The notes under the pieces were generated by a model. The model was not told the origin of the DNA and did not search any database. It saw only the letters and a program-made list of their open reading frames with translations. From Acorus gramineus (lineage: Eukaryota; Streptophyta; Magnoliopsida; Acorales; Acoraceae), in NCBI GenBank assembly GCA_030737835.1, contig JAUJYN010000045.1, positions 1 to 64,000 on the forward strand: a DNA stretch of 64,000 nt, given 5' to 3'. The position numbers were made by a program, and so were the translations under genes. Positions 1 to 15,000 of the stretch are shown here, in pieces; the first letter of the stretch is position 1, and each line of letters opens with the position of its first letter.

Positions 1-3000
1 ATTCTGATTTCAAAGTAGAATTATCTCTGGACAAAAAATAGGTATATAACCCATCTACGTGTTTCTTGTTTCCTGTGACACGCACAGAAGTCAATTTTTA
101 CGATTCCAAAGCAGGCAAAAATAACAGAAGGAAAATCAATGAGACAGGATTAAACAAAATGACCTGAACATGGTCCCAGAACAGAATGCTCATCAAGCAT
201 TAGAGTTTGCCTTGTCAAGGTGATGACAAATGATAGTCCAGCGATTCCGCTAAATTGTTCTTCCAAAATTGTAACCTGTAAACAGGTTAAATATAATGAT
301 GAGCATTATCATGGAGAACATCATGCAAGGATATCGTCATGCAATAAACTACCAAAGTTTGGCTAGCTTGACAGTAATTGAGATGAAATGTATCCCAAGA
401 ATGATTTTATTTATATTTCAAAGTAATATACATGTAATGATGCAAGTAAAAAAATGGTTTCATTTCACCCACTGTACTGTTGTATTCCCAGACTTGGGTT
501 GGTGAAATCCTGTCTTATAAAATGTCAATACACATACTGAATTATAAGATTAAATTACTCAAAAGATCATTGAAACAACTCCGATGATAAAGAACATAGG
601 ACAAGCTACAGAAAATTTGGTGATCAATCAAACTATCATATCATACCCCGACTCATCCATTGGTCATCATCTCAAGTAAGTACTCTTGAAGAAGTTTAAT
701 TCTTGGTACTTCATCACATACAGTTTTGCAATTTACAGTTTACCCAACTCTGATTAAGCAGAAGAAATACAATGCTTTGACTCAGTAAGAAAAATAGTCA
801 ACTTACAGCATGGGATGGCATCGATGTATATTTAAGCAAAGAAAAACCAAGAACCTCCTTGATATATTGTTCCTGCAAAGTAAAAAAAATTAGTCTAAGC
901 GCAAATTGTCCAGCCAGTGATTACTAACCATGAGATCATACCTGTGACGTCACAACACTCTCCAAGACATTTTTATCATCATCCACTGGTTTAAAATAGA
1001 CATCCACAAGATCAGTGGGTTCTAGACCAGCTTTCTTGCGTAATTTCTGGATTCTATTAACAACCTACAACAGGCAAATTTCAAGAATCTTCACATCAGA
1101 TGGAACAATTCTAACATGTTTATTCACATGAGAAAAACTGAAGTAATATATGAAAGCGGATGTAGAGAAACAGTCCCTTGATATACTCAATAGAACCACA
1201 GCATTATAAGCTCAAAGATATTTGGTTCATCCTACCAAGGAGCTGGAAAAGCATAAAAATTTAAATAGACTGAAAAATGTAGTTTACCGTACCTCACGAG
1301 CAACTCCTTCCTCGAATAGCGAATGATCGGGACGCAAATCCAAAACCACTAATACCTCTCCTATAAAACAAAGAAAAGAAAATTGTATTGGTCAATCGGA
1401 TCATCATCATACTCTTTCAAAAATGCTTCAAAATTTTTACCATCTCCGGTGGCATCCATGTCTTTCTCCATCATATCTGCTGGGCGTTTAAAGTCCCGGA
1501 CAACCTGTTCATGGAAGAACCTTTCAAATTATTTGATGATCTTTTGTATTTTTTCAATAATGCTGCATAAATATTGTTGTAGAGCTCTAGTCAGCAGGCA
1601 CAGATTTAAGAACTATAGTAAAACATTTCATTCTGGAAAGCCAATGGAACCTGGCTCTACAAGAAAAAATTAACCCAGAACACCCTAAACTGCTATTGTA
1701 CGTTATGGAAACAAAGTGACAAGAATACTTGATGCCCACACAGCTCATTGACAATGACAGGGATAAAACATTAAGGAAGGTATCAAGTAACACAAAAACA
1801 AATGGACTGTTGCAATTATTTAGTTTTTGAAATTTATTCATTACAATTTACATTCATTCAGGCCTAATTTTTGCAAAAACTAAAATGTCAACTTTTTACC
1901 AAGCAGAAAACAGAACCTGCTGTTTGAGAGACGCTTATTACCAACATAACTTCATGAACAATTCTTATAAATTGTTGAAGAAACAGGATTCAACTCTTCT
2001 GAATCATATACAGGTGACAAGCAGCAACAAAGAAATCCTTAAAACCTAGATAAATGAACGAGGTCCCTTTTTCATTATAAGAAATTTCTGTTATACTCCA
2101 CAAGAGGATACGTTTTGAATGCCCCTGTAATCCACATGCTGAATAGGACAAAATTGATGTGGGTGAGGGGTTAGCTCGAAAAAGAAATTGCAGCACCTGC
2201 ACTATGTTTTTCGCTTCTATTTGTGTTTCACCTTCTTTGACAGTCAGATAGTTTTCAGATCTTCAGTGATATCAATCCCCCTCCCTCCTCTCAGTTTCAT
2301 TCATTTCGATCTTCCAAACTGATATAGGACCTCAAACTTTCATGTAGCCCTTGAATCACACACCTCTGTATAACCTTTTTTTTTTTTTTTTTGAATGAAG
2401 CACATGTGTATCACCTCACCCCTTCTACGATGGCAAGCTAGCTGTCCATCTTTATTTCAAGTTCATTTGTGTATGTTATTTAGTACTCATTTAGAATGGT
2501 TCCTTTTCTCTCTCTTCATTTCAACCATCCACCCAAAAAGATTGAAAACATCCAAGATTTCACTAGACATGCTGGGAAGCTTGATATCATATCCATAACT
2601 TGTATTGTATGATCTCATTTGCATTGATATTTTTCTATCTAAAAAAACTATAATCCCCATGTATGATATAGGAAATAATCTTTTACAAGTTGCATGCATG
2701 GCTAATGGGTATTTCAACAGCAGGGTTGATTTGCAAGATGTCCCCTCTAACCTTGACTTTTTAGAAAATAATAATTTATATAGGGGTCGAAAGTGATTTT
2801 TTTATTTTTGAAAAAGCGGTAGACATTGTGCCTTGAAAATTTTCATTCAAGCAAAATGCCCAAAACAAGTACAAAAGGACCATATCGACATCGAAGCCGA
2901 TCAACCAGTGTATTATGGTAGTAGAGGGATCGAATTGAAATTATCCAACAAAAAAGTCAACAGGAACCTTTTTTGTAAATATTGTTCTTTTACAATTACA

Positions 3001-6000
3001 TGGGTGAATTGCAATTTTCCCAAGAGAAGCAGCCAATTATCATGGAAATAGATAATAATAATCACAAAATATTACTGCTATAAAACTTTTGGGATCCTGA
3101 CAAGTGACAAATAAAAACATTATATAATAGGTGCATATCATGCATTCTTGCCAGAATTAGGATCTCAACTACAAGATAATGAATATTTAGAGGACACAGG
3201 TAGAGCCTCAAAAAATCAACACAATGACTGCTCAATGAATTCAAAACCTAAGATTTTCACACATATAGATATGTTTGTAAACATGAAAATATATCCATCC
3301 AATCTGCAAAGATATAATGAAGTACCTTAATATCAGAGATTTTCAAGCAATGCCCAGAGAAAGTAACTTCCCCAGCTAGCTCAAATGCTAATATGTCAGC
3401 CTGAGACATAGTTTTCACCTGCTTTGCAACTACTCCCATAGATTTTCCCAGCCGCTTACCTAACACACTAGGGGAAACAAAACAGTGCTCAAACATAAAG
3501 TTGGAATATAAGTGTTCTAACAGTGAGTCAACAAAGAGGTCCCCAACATCTACCTGAAATCAGGCTCTGCACGTAGAGAAGCATACTTCAAAAGATCACT
3601 GCATGGAACCACTGATCTTATATTGAGCTCTTCCATCACATACTTCATCATAAATGAAAAGTAAGGAAGCATTCATTACTAAACAAGGAAAGACGAATAA
3701 ACATAAAACAAAAGCAACTAAGCGAATCTAAGAAATTTGTGGAAACTGTTCTGCTTACCACTCTCAGCTTTCCAGTAATATCTTCAAGGAAATCCTTGTC
3801 CGAGTGGACCACAACCATCTCCCTGAAGTTGTTCGAGCATAAGCATTATAAGGAAACAAAATATGTGAGGTAAACATGAAATCATGAAGAAGAATGCAAG
3901 TATACCTAAGTGGTGATTTCAGTGGTTTGTTATGACGCTCTCGAATGTTACGGGCAAGATCGATCACAGTCATCATCCTAGTAACACTTTGTTCAATTCG
4001 CTCCTCTCTCTGAAAATAGGATTCGAGAAAATCACTCTAATACATTTTTTTGTGAAAATAAAAAACAATACACGTAAAGAAAGATTATCAAGAAAGCTCC
4101 CCAATCAATACTGCATAAAACAACATGCCTGTCCGCCTGGTGATGGAAAACTGCAATAATGAATGCTCTCCTCACATCCCTCGGAAACCTTGCGCAGATT
4201 CTGATAGAGAATTTCAGTGAAGAACGGAGTGAATGGTGCCATTGCCTTGCAAGTTGCCAGAAGCACCTGTGGCCCATCACACCCACAGTTTAGGATTGTT
4301 GATAATATATTATTCAAATACACATAGATAATGGAAAAGGGAAACTAAATTATTTGCACAAATACAATCTTCAAGGAATGTGCACATGAATATGTTGAAG
4401 TGGATGGTGATGCTAGATTAAGTTTTGACTGGACAGGTGCATTCTGAAAGAGCCATTATCCATGACTATCCCTAGGCTTGAATGGTTTCTGACAAATCTG
4501 ACTTGGTAAATCATGCTTCCATGAGATTGATGGGAGGCCCTTTGGTGTCCAAGTCTTAGCATAGACCTGAGCAAAGATAAGATGGTTGAGGCAGAGTATT
4601 TGTTATGTAAGTTGCAGAAACACCAGGTCAACATGGCCAGGGAAGACATAAAATTGAAGAAGATGGAGAAAAAGATTCCAAATCCTTAAATAGTTCCTTG
4701 CCTGAGCAATCAGGTGGTGGTGCTGGTGATGGTTGGGTTGGGGAAACTCCTCAAAATATGAAGAGATTTGGAATATTAAATATCCCCTAGGTTGCTAATT
4801 GTATCTCGATAAAATTCTAACTATGCTTGGATGCTATAGTCAAGGTTTTGGACTGTGTTCCTGCTTTCTGTCATCTAGGATACAAGTATCTCGTATTCCT
4901 CTACTTAGGAGATGTGAATTACTTCCATGCACTAAACATGGGACACAAAAAGAACGTCATGATGTGCTTGGCAAAGAACGGAAAAAAAAATAATCAAGAT
5001 AAAGATTGTTATGGGATCATATTTGAGCATCTTAGGATGTTTAAGGGCTTTGGGTCATAGTATGTTGGGGGCGATGCTTTAACTTTGGATAGGGAAGGGG
5101 GATTTATTATTGAGCAGGGGATGTCTTGTTGAGTAGTTCATTTTCAATTTTTTTCATTTTGTTTTGGGGAGACAACTTGCCTCTCTTTTTCTTTTGGATT
5201 TTTTTTTTTTCAAGAAATGGTAAGCATATGTCATTAATGGAATGAACCAAAGGCAAATGCCCAAAGCGATACAAAAGAGGAAGGGATTAGTGAACATAAT
5301 CCAACTAATCCATGACCAAGACCGCTAAAACCAACAATCTTGTGGATGTTTACCAGCTATAGTAAATTAGATTGACATCCCACTCTTTCCAAAAAAAAAA
5401 AATTGAAAAAAATCATAGGCATATGGGCTCGAATATTCAGGAAGGAGACATAATTCATAAACCATTTCAACTCTTTGGTTGACTAAGTATCCAGGAGTTC
5501 AATGCAATCCATATATCTATTAAATATAGCTTCACTCTCATTTAGACAAGTCAAAGGGGATTTCTGGATTTCCCCCAAGCTGCACGATCATACTGCATAC
5601 TAAAGCAAGCAGGTTTTCCTACCCAGTCACTGGACCCAAATAACACATGTTATGCACCTCTACTGTGACTGACTCAGGATTTGCCACCAATCAATTGGGG
5701 ATGGATGTCACATTGGGTGTTGTTCAAAAAAGTTGATCTCACATACATATACATGATATACAGATAACTAGTTTGACACACTTTTTTTTTTTTTTTGGGA
5801 AAAGACTTGGCTGCGGTTATATCTCATGATAATGCAATGACATTGTTTAATGCACAGATTCAAAACATAATCAATAGATAACAGGACAGGTTAGGAAGCC
5901 AAAATGAAAAAAGGAAATGACTACTGTTCACAATAGCAGAGAGCTCATCCAAAATGAAATGCTCAGGCATCATGCATCGAAATATATACTCGATCTCATA

Positions 6001-9000
6001 ACAAATACTTTTTTCTCTATCAGATTATGAAACAGAAGTTAAAACCAAAAACAGAAGGTATTATTCAATAACTTAATATTACCCGGTTTCATGTCTTAAA
6101 AATTTTGTGGTACACACAGAATTCTTGAGACAAAGAGGGCACTAAATACTCTCAAAGAATTCATGATGGTCCCTTGAATTAGCCTGATAGCTTGATGATA
6201 TGAATGTCTGACTAGGGCAATTGCCCTTGCAATTTTTGTTATTTTTCCTTTTTGTACAGCCTTTATAGCTTTTGCAATAAAATTTTACTTACATACAAAA
6301 AAAAAAAAAAATTCTGTGGCACCATTCAACTTCATCCAATAACGATGATGGTAGTAATAAAAGATTATGATAGTCCTTCAATTATAAAAGTTCACTTCCC
6401 CACATCATACTCTAGCTCATACAATTTTGGATTTACAAGTCCATTTGTTTTCATTGAGTTCATACTTTTTTCAGACCAAATCACATAATAAAGTACTTTG
6501 GTAGCTCCACCTTCAATTCTCTAGCATTATTTACTATTACTACTGTTGCTACTTCTCAAAAAAAGTATTAAAAAAAATCCACGCCAACCATTTTAGTCTG
6601 ACTCAACCTAACAATCCCTTTGTTGGTAATTATTTTAATTCTGCTTGATAAAGTGTTTGAGTAATCATCTTCCCAATATTTTAAAACGAATGTGAACAAT
6701 TTCAGGACTTAACCAAATATTCTAGGACAAAAAAAGTTATTGAAGGAAAGAATGCCAACAATTATATTTAATCAACAACCATCCCAGCAGATTAATTCCA
6801 AAAAGAACATATCATACATGGTATAGAGTTGAAAGAGAGATTCTGCAGTCTTCCTCTCCTGTACGACCTTTTAGCCTTTTACGATTGAATCGTACATATA
6901 TATTGGTGAGGTTGTCAATGAATTTCAATAGATATGGTACCACCTGCATAAAAGCAAAATATAAACTCTAAGCACAAAAATTCTCAACATTAAGCAACAG
7001 AAAGCCAAATGCACACATATATCCAAAGTATACTAAAAAGTAAACCACCGTGTATAATCGATATGCATCCATTTCCTGGCGAACAAAACAAACAAGACTT
7101 TCGGTAGCAGAATTGATCCACTGATCAAGAACATTTGAAGACTCCCGAAGAGTTGAAAGATCAATAGGTACAAATGGTTCAAGACCTTCAACCTCAAGTC
7201 TTTTTGCATTTTGAACAAGAAACCTGTATGCATTATACCATGGAAGAAATACATCTTTGACCTGCATGCACGTCAAGACATGAGTTATGAATGAATACCA
7301 TTTACAGGATATTATATCTAAAACAATATTTATAGATTATACTCACTACACCAAACACTCCATCCTTCTTGAAGCGCAATGGCTCTGCACGCACAACTGG
7401 TGAATTGATGAGGTACAGTCGCAATGCGTCCTGCAAAAAACAACCATAATAGAATATAAGAAAGATGATGTCAGGTTCAGAACAACATGAGTCACCGACA
7501 GAGGTAAACAAGATCAGGAAAATGCAACATTTTCAAAAGTGCAAACAGTAGCAAAAAAGATGACCAAAACAGGCCCAAACAAAAGGTAGCAACACGACAT
7601 CATTACACAGAGAAGTTCGATCAATGAGAAAAATATCCAATGGATTCCAAAACATCTGCAACCCTATATGGGTTCTTACAAGTGATCCGGCAGATGTAAC
7701 CAAAATTCATAATGTGATTGATGCTCTTGATTAAAGGAAGTGTAAGTGCCATGGTATAGATGGCTGGTTGGCAAAGAAATACTTCTTTTTTCATGAAGGC
7801 AATGAAATACTCTACCAGAACCAAATTAATTTTTAAGTCTTACATAGAGAATGAAAAATTACATCACCTTCCATCTAAAAAATCCATGGGATAAAATGAC
7901 ACAGAAACTTTAAACAATTTAATTTTGTGAGAAGAAAGCAGTGGGATAGTTCTTAAACCTATAGCTAAAACAGAGATGGTGAAAACAGAGAACTTACAGC
8001 CCCATAGTCGCCTATCACCTCTGTAGGTGAGGGATAGTTGTTCAACCTCTTGCTCATTTTCTTTCCATCCTCGGCTAGAACAAGACCATTGCAGATAAGA
8101 TTTCTAAATGCAGGTTTTCCAAATAGTGCAGTAGACAACACCATAAGAGTATAGAACCTGCAAAATATCATATATACTAAATGATAAGCTCAGAAGCTTT
8201 CTGAATACTCGTTTGAGTGTTGGAAGCTTTCAAAATTTCAATATAAAACCAAAATACGCATCAATGGGATACTAAGCCTACCACCCACGGGTCTGGTCAA
8301 GCCCCTCAGCCACAAAATGTCCTGGAAAATTATTTTCAAAGAGCTCAACATTCTCAAATGGATAGTGGATGTATGCATAAGGCATTGACCCACTCTCAAA
8401 CCAGCAATCAAAAACCTGCACAAACACAGTTGATCGCACTAAGCAAAACAACGTACTTAAACTTTAGTCCACATTTGAAAATGGATTAATTAGATGTAAT
8501 AATTTGACATCATAAATTTTAAAAAAGGCAAGCTGCATCTATTAGAGGAACAGCACTCTTTTTAGATTTAATTACACCCGGCTATAAAGCCAAGAAAACA
8601 TCTGACTAGGATTCTTTTGAGTAATTGCAATAAAAATTTTAACCAACCCTTTCTTGCTGGTTGTGTGACCTTAGAACCGATTCCCACGAGTTACCACAAA
8701 CAAATGAACCATGTGATGAGCTCCCTTGAACCAAAAAATTCTCAAAGAAGAAAAAGACTTGTTTTTCTGGGCCTTTGAAAAATATGGAGCCTTCACACAC
8801 AACTTGCTTCACAATTTCATTGCAAATAGAGGGCTCAGATGGAATCCTAACAAGATAATCTGGTCTAGGTGTCGCTTAAAATTAGAGTTTTGTGTGTTGG
8901 TTAGGTGCAAAAGAAGCGTCATGCTGGACAGAAAATATGAACAAAACACAACAAGATTGTGAAACTTACATCTTCGACACGTCGAAGGACGCCAAACTCT

Positions 9001-12000
9001 GGGCCACGACTAGATGGGATGGTGATATGGTCGATGAAGTGACGGTGCAAGTCTGTCACCTGAACCAGAGCATTAGTGAGTGAATGCAAAGCATAAGATA
9101 ACCTTATGTTTGAAAAAGAGCTATGCAGCAATAGTCAACCTTTTTCAGTCCACACACATATCTTATTATTGCTGGTCAATTATTCTTAATAATCCAACTG
9201 TATAAATCATTATTCTGTCCAGATCATCATAGAGAAATTATAGAATGCAACATAACAAATTAAGTGTGGCAATGGATGAAATTAAATTAAAATACCCTGT
9301 CATGCATTTATTAGTTTGATATATAAAACAATCTCAAAAATACTTATTTTATATAATAAAATATTATATAGGTTTCTTTTTTTTTTCGCTGGGTAAAACT
9401 ATAAGGATTTGTATGGTCAAACTTCTAAAATGTGTGTAACATAATACAGGGGATGGAATACCATTATCATGTCCCAAATTCAATAGACATATTGAAATAA
9501 TAAGTGTACATGGTAATAACTGAATTGGATAATAAACACAAGAGTTGGAAGATACCAAAAAATTTATTAAAACTAGGAAAGGGTAATCGATTTGAAAAAA
9601 TGTGTTTAATTCATGCATGTCAGTTTTGTTAAAGACAGGAAACAAACAACAATCATTAATTCCCTTATTTTAATTGTTCTCTTTTTTTCTTTTCTTTTTC
9701 TTTTGTGTGTAGTGGCAGTATTTTCAGAGGGGAGTTAGATCGTAAAGCAGAAGTTCAAACAAATTTCCAATGTTCAGGCAAGCTTAATTTGGAGTGTAGC
9801 TTTTCTTTATGGCTGATTTAGAAGTTTTATTTGTGAGACCCATAAGGGGCACCCATTTGAGAAAAAAGATGAAAGAAGAAAGGTTAAGGTGCATGTAAGA
9901 ATAAATATAAAAATGAGGTAACAAGGAAACCTTCTCTCCAGAAAGCTTTTCAAGCTTATGAATTGAATCAATCACAACTTTCTCCTCCCCATCCTCACTA
10001 ATCCATATAGGCAGAGGAGTGCCCCAGAATCTACTTCTGCTCACTGCCCAGTCTCTCGCATTTTCCAGCCAGTTGTGAAATCGTTTTTCCTGTGATCAAA
10101 AAACTATTTGAGCGGAACAATTATGACTGTAGTTCAAAAGGATTAAAAAGCCTTACAGTGTGTGCATTATTGAACAATCTAAAAGGCTTGCATCATCAAG
10201 TGAATATAAGATCAAAGAATCAGGAAACATGCATATATGAGAGGGAGCACAACCAAACCTTAACATATTCAGGAACCCAATATGTCTGCTTATTACTCTC
10301 AAGTAATTGTTCTTTAAGTTGCTCCACTGCCACAAACCTACAAAATCAATTAATAAATAAAAACAGATCCTCCGCAGCACGGCCCAAAAAATTAGACATT
10401 AATGTGAAGCCTGAAAGTTGCAAAAGATCTTATAAAACTACATAAAAGAAAGGAATAATTTAATACTTGGCTGTCATCTTCATGGGAAACAATTGGAAAA
10501 GGGTTGTAACTCAAGCTCTTTTGAAGTTTGTGTGAAGACCTTTCTTTCTAAGCTTTCTCTTCTTATTTGATGTTTTCTTGGATTTTTTCTGTTTCCTTTT
10601 TTAACTTTTTGGAGATCCCTCGTCTCCGTTTTGTTTTGAGGGGCAATTTCTTCTAATAAGATTGCTCCTATCTTTATTCAGAAAATATTGAAAGAAGCAA
10701 ATCATTAAATCTTCTTCGCCCTCCCTTCGTTCTCCTACAAATTATGTTTTGTTTTTTTAAATTCCTCAACCTCTTTTTGAGGAGGATGATTCCTCAAACT
10801 TTATGATCATAGATATGGAGTAACTGCTACAAGATACCATAAAGATGAAATGGTGCAAGAAAAACCACAAATCCTGGTAATAGAATTACTAATAGATTGA
10901 GTTATTTTTGTTGTTGTGTGCTAGACTATCTGGTTGAAATGGGAAAAAAAAAAGTTCTAAGCATCAATCTTAACAGGTTTGCGAATTGTGAAACTATGGT
11001 TCTAAGAGTCCATCTCCATTATTATTAAATGTCTTTTTGGTATTGTACACAAAATCATAAATAATATTTGATAGTGGAATCCCAACCATTCTAAAAAAGT
11101 GATCAAAGAGTTGTAATCCTTTATTATGTGTGGATCGTCTTTTTTTCTTGTTCCTTCTTATTTTATTTTTTGAAATAATGGTAGGCATCCTACCTCAATA
11201 TTATGTGCAGGTCTTGTGTCTTGGACTTATAATAAATCCCCATTACCCTGATGATAAGGTATAAAGAGTTGTGTTTGTGTTTGGAACTTGAAAGTTAGGA
11301 TTTTAAGTCTCCTTCCATGTCACATACTTCCACTGTCATTTGCTGTAAAATACAGGTGTTGGGCTTCTAATCTTTCCTCTAAAAACTACTTTGTTTGTGT
11401 TTGGATTATTATAGCTTGCCTTCCATGGGATATACGTTTAAGGGGGAAAACAGGCATTCTGGTCAATTCCCTTGACAAGAAAGTATTGTGTTTGGTTTGC
11501 CCTTTGAGAAGGAAAACATTTTCCAAGTTTCATAGCCTTGATGAATCGAGCAAAGATCATTGTTTTAAGAAGGGAAAAGGTATATTTCAGCTGGTATATG
11601 GCCTCTCGGATCCAACATATTTTTAAGTGGATGTCACGCAAGTAAGTTTTACATGCATTATTCATGAGAGACCGCAGTCAAACAAGATCTCCATTGGCAG
11701 ACCAGGAATGTTAAGAGAACATTCCTAATTGGATCAACAATTTTATCTATGTCATTGATATCATGGGTACTCTGTCATTCTTGTACAGTTCTTTCATCCC
11801 AGCAATAGAAAGCAATTGAGAAAGAGGAAATATAAATGAAGATTGAAAATCAATTTCCATTCAGCACTGTTAAGAAAGCTTATCATGAACAGTCTTGGAA
11901 AGCGCCTGAATTTGACAGGAGGCAAATGCTGAAGAATCCTAGAAAATCATGTCTACCTAGTTTTTCATTAGTATCCCCAAGTAGATGGACAACATAATCA

Positions 12001-15000
12001 TTAATGACCATATTCTAAAACAGATATGTAACCAACAAAAGCAATGAAGATCAATGCAAGGGAGTAAAACTATGAGCAAACTACATACCAGCTTGGAACA
12101 GCCCTATAGATGAGAGGAGTATCAGACCTCCAACAATATGGATAAGAATGCATTATGTTTCCAGAGCTAACAAGCCTTCCTTTTGCCTGTTCAACATGTC
12201 ATGATTTTTCCTTAAGAATGCAAAGTCCAAGTGAATAAATATCACCAAGTTGGAGATCTTGTAAGCCAAAAATAAATAAATAAACTCTATGACATGGTTC
12301 TCTTCAGAAAATCCAAGAATGATCAAGAATTTAAACATATCCAGTGTGGATAATTGCAGCTACAAGTGAATGGTAACATAGTTCAGAGAGAAAGAAATTG
12401 TATTTTGACCTCAATTACCATTATTTCGTCATGCTATTAAATGTGCAATGATTAACTTATTAATGGATATAACTTCAACCATCTGAAACCTATATAAATG
12501 ACCATACACTATAAAAAATAGTCCTAGCGTAAATAAATAACTGCCACATTTGATTGCTAATTTATGGTTGTCATGGGGAAGCAAAAGTAAAATAAATGAA
12601 GAAAACAAATAAAATAATAATAATAATAATTAGCTACAAAGTCTTGCATTTGATTCTCTTTCTTTCTTTGTTTTCTACAAGAGGTAGTGTCATCATGTTA
12701 CATTATAACTAGTGAACTATGAGAGGATACAAATGAAATAAAAAAGAACAGAAAAACAAAAAAGAAAAAAGGAAAAATGGTAGAAGAGTGAGAGACGACA
12801 TGAGGAATGTTCTCAGCCCCGCCCTTCAGATATCATAGGAATGGCTCACTCCATCACAAATATACCCTCCCTCCGTATTATAGAATCTCCATTCAAAAAT
12901 TGAAGACAAAACTTGAGTTATATCGCTTCATATAAATTTTGCTAGAAATATGACCCTGACCGCTTTTCAATTTGTCACCTGAATTAACCCAGGAAAAAAT
13001 AAGAATGTACTACAAGTGAAAAACAGAAGGCAAGTGGCAGGAAGTAGTTGTCCATGAAATAATAAATAGGTCTAATTGTAGACCATTGATACTACTTTCC
13101 ATTTTTCTTAAAATCAGTCCTTCAGGTGATGTATGCATCACACCCCCTCAACCCCCGATGAAAGATTGGAAGGCCGCAATTTCTATCAATGAAATAAACA
13201 GCACATCTGAAAGCGAGTAACTATCAGTACAAACATAAACAATTCTTGCCTTCACAGTATTTATGATATCCTTATCAGCATCCTTGACATGGCGCCCGCT
13301 ATAATCCCATACTTTTTCCGTGAAGCACCCATCATCATCAACTGCCACTATTAGGTCCTCGCCCTAGAAGAGACAATCATTATACAAAACAATGTCAGTT
13401 TCTATACGCATGTCAAGTAAAATGGCACACCTGACCATAATGGATTGTTGAGTAACAAACTGGAAACAGACAGAAGATCATTTCCAAACATAGAAAAACC
13501 ACAACAGGATGGATTCTAATATATAAGGAGATGTTTTCACAAAATAAGACTAAATATTATCTTCACCTGATACCAACACCTGACCAAGGAAAAATGACAT
13601 TCCACGAAGATCTCGTCTTACTAATGAGGATATTATCATTTTTTTTTAATAAAAAATTGAAACATCATAATATTAAATGCCATTCCTCAAACAAAAGGAA
13701 GAACATTATCAGTTGTAGGAGTGTATTTTCTTTTACCATTGTTATTATTTCTGATTTAACTGAGATGGACCAATGTCTATGGTATTAATTTATTGCTATG
13801 AAAGTATAGGTTGCTCCATCTTGGAGAGTTGTTTACACAGTCTTCCAAGTTATTCTTTAATTTTTATTTTAAAAACTTGGCTCCCCTTTTTGTTAGAGAT
13901 CCCTTGTCTCATTTTGTTCAAGGGTCATCAGATTATAAATGAATTTCCTACCTTCCATTCAAAGGGGAAAAAAACAGTTATTTAAATAATATCTCTTAAG
14001 TGGGAAAAGGGGAATAACTAGAGACTGTGATGTTGAGTTAAAATACACAGCCCTTAGAATGCATATACAATATTTATAGCTATCACAACATTTTCGTTAC
14101 CTTACGGATTACATTGTAAGCCAAGCAAGCATGATAATCATCTTCACCAAATGCTGGAGCGCAGTGGACTAACCCAGTTCCACTCTCCTCAGTCACAAAG
14201 CTGGCTGAAATGACCTTAAATGCAACGTCTGAAAATTCCAAGAAATAATCAAACAATGGCACATACCTGCATGATAATTTCCACATGAAATTAGTACCCT
14301 CACAAAAAGGAAAGACAATTGAAAATGACAGTAATACTTAAGCATCAAAAGGCAAATGCTCACTTCTTCCCCACCAATGAAGCACCAGGAAATTTCTCAA
14401 TTAGATCATAGAATTTGTTATCTACTCCTTCCTTAACTTTGTCATTGGCAGGAACTTTTGCTTTAGAATTAGAGGGATTAGAATTTTTAGCAGGCCCATT
14501 AGGTACATCCACTTTCGGCTTCTTGCTTGGTAGCTGAGAGAGACGAGATTCGGCAACGATGTAGACTGAACCAGTTGACTTGTCACGAACCTGATTTTTA
14601 CAGCTTTCAAGTGAGGGTCCAAGCAATAAATTACTAGAATGTGATAAACATACAAAATTCTGAAAGTTGTTCTTCTAACAGAAGTCTCATAACATTCCCA
14701 CAGATATATATACCCCAAAAACTCATAGAAGTCCAACTAAATGAATATTCAGGAAAACTTCAAATGTTACCTTGACATAAACCATGTTTGGATTAACGCA
14801 TATAGCGAGGTTACTTGGTAGAGTCCACGGTGTCGTTGTCCATGCCACAAGAGATGCATTATCTGGGTCATCAACCAATGGAAAAGCCACTGTGATTGCA
14901 GGGTCAGATACATCCTGGGAAGAAGAAAACATTCAGACATGTGTACAACATATTCATGAGAATAGATAAGAAACAAATCACAATAGACGGACGTGGTACC

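Larger units (their letters stand above)
4267..6817 (-). other. Largest IleRS intron (2.55 kb)
   Basis: Lies between exon 15 (ends ...STLYH) and exon 16 (begins VLLATCKAM). It is AT-rich and holds the LINE-like pieces at 5195-5600 and 6160-6315, several homopolymer A/T runs, and a stretch at 4400-5100 with short open frames that I do not recognise. No host exon was found inside. Confidence 0.7.

Noticed and set aside
4413-5060. Short frames in the big IleRS intron considered as a nested gene
   Set aside because: No recognisable domain and no consistent splice structure; the stretch is bordered by retroposon-like tails.
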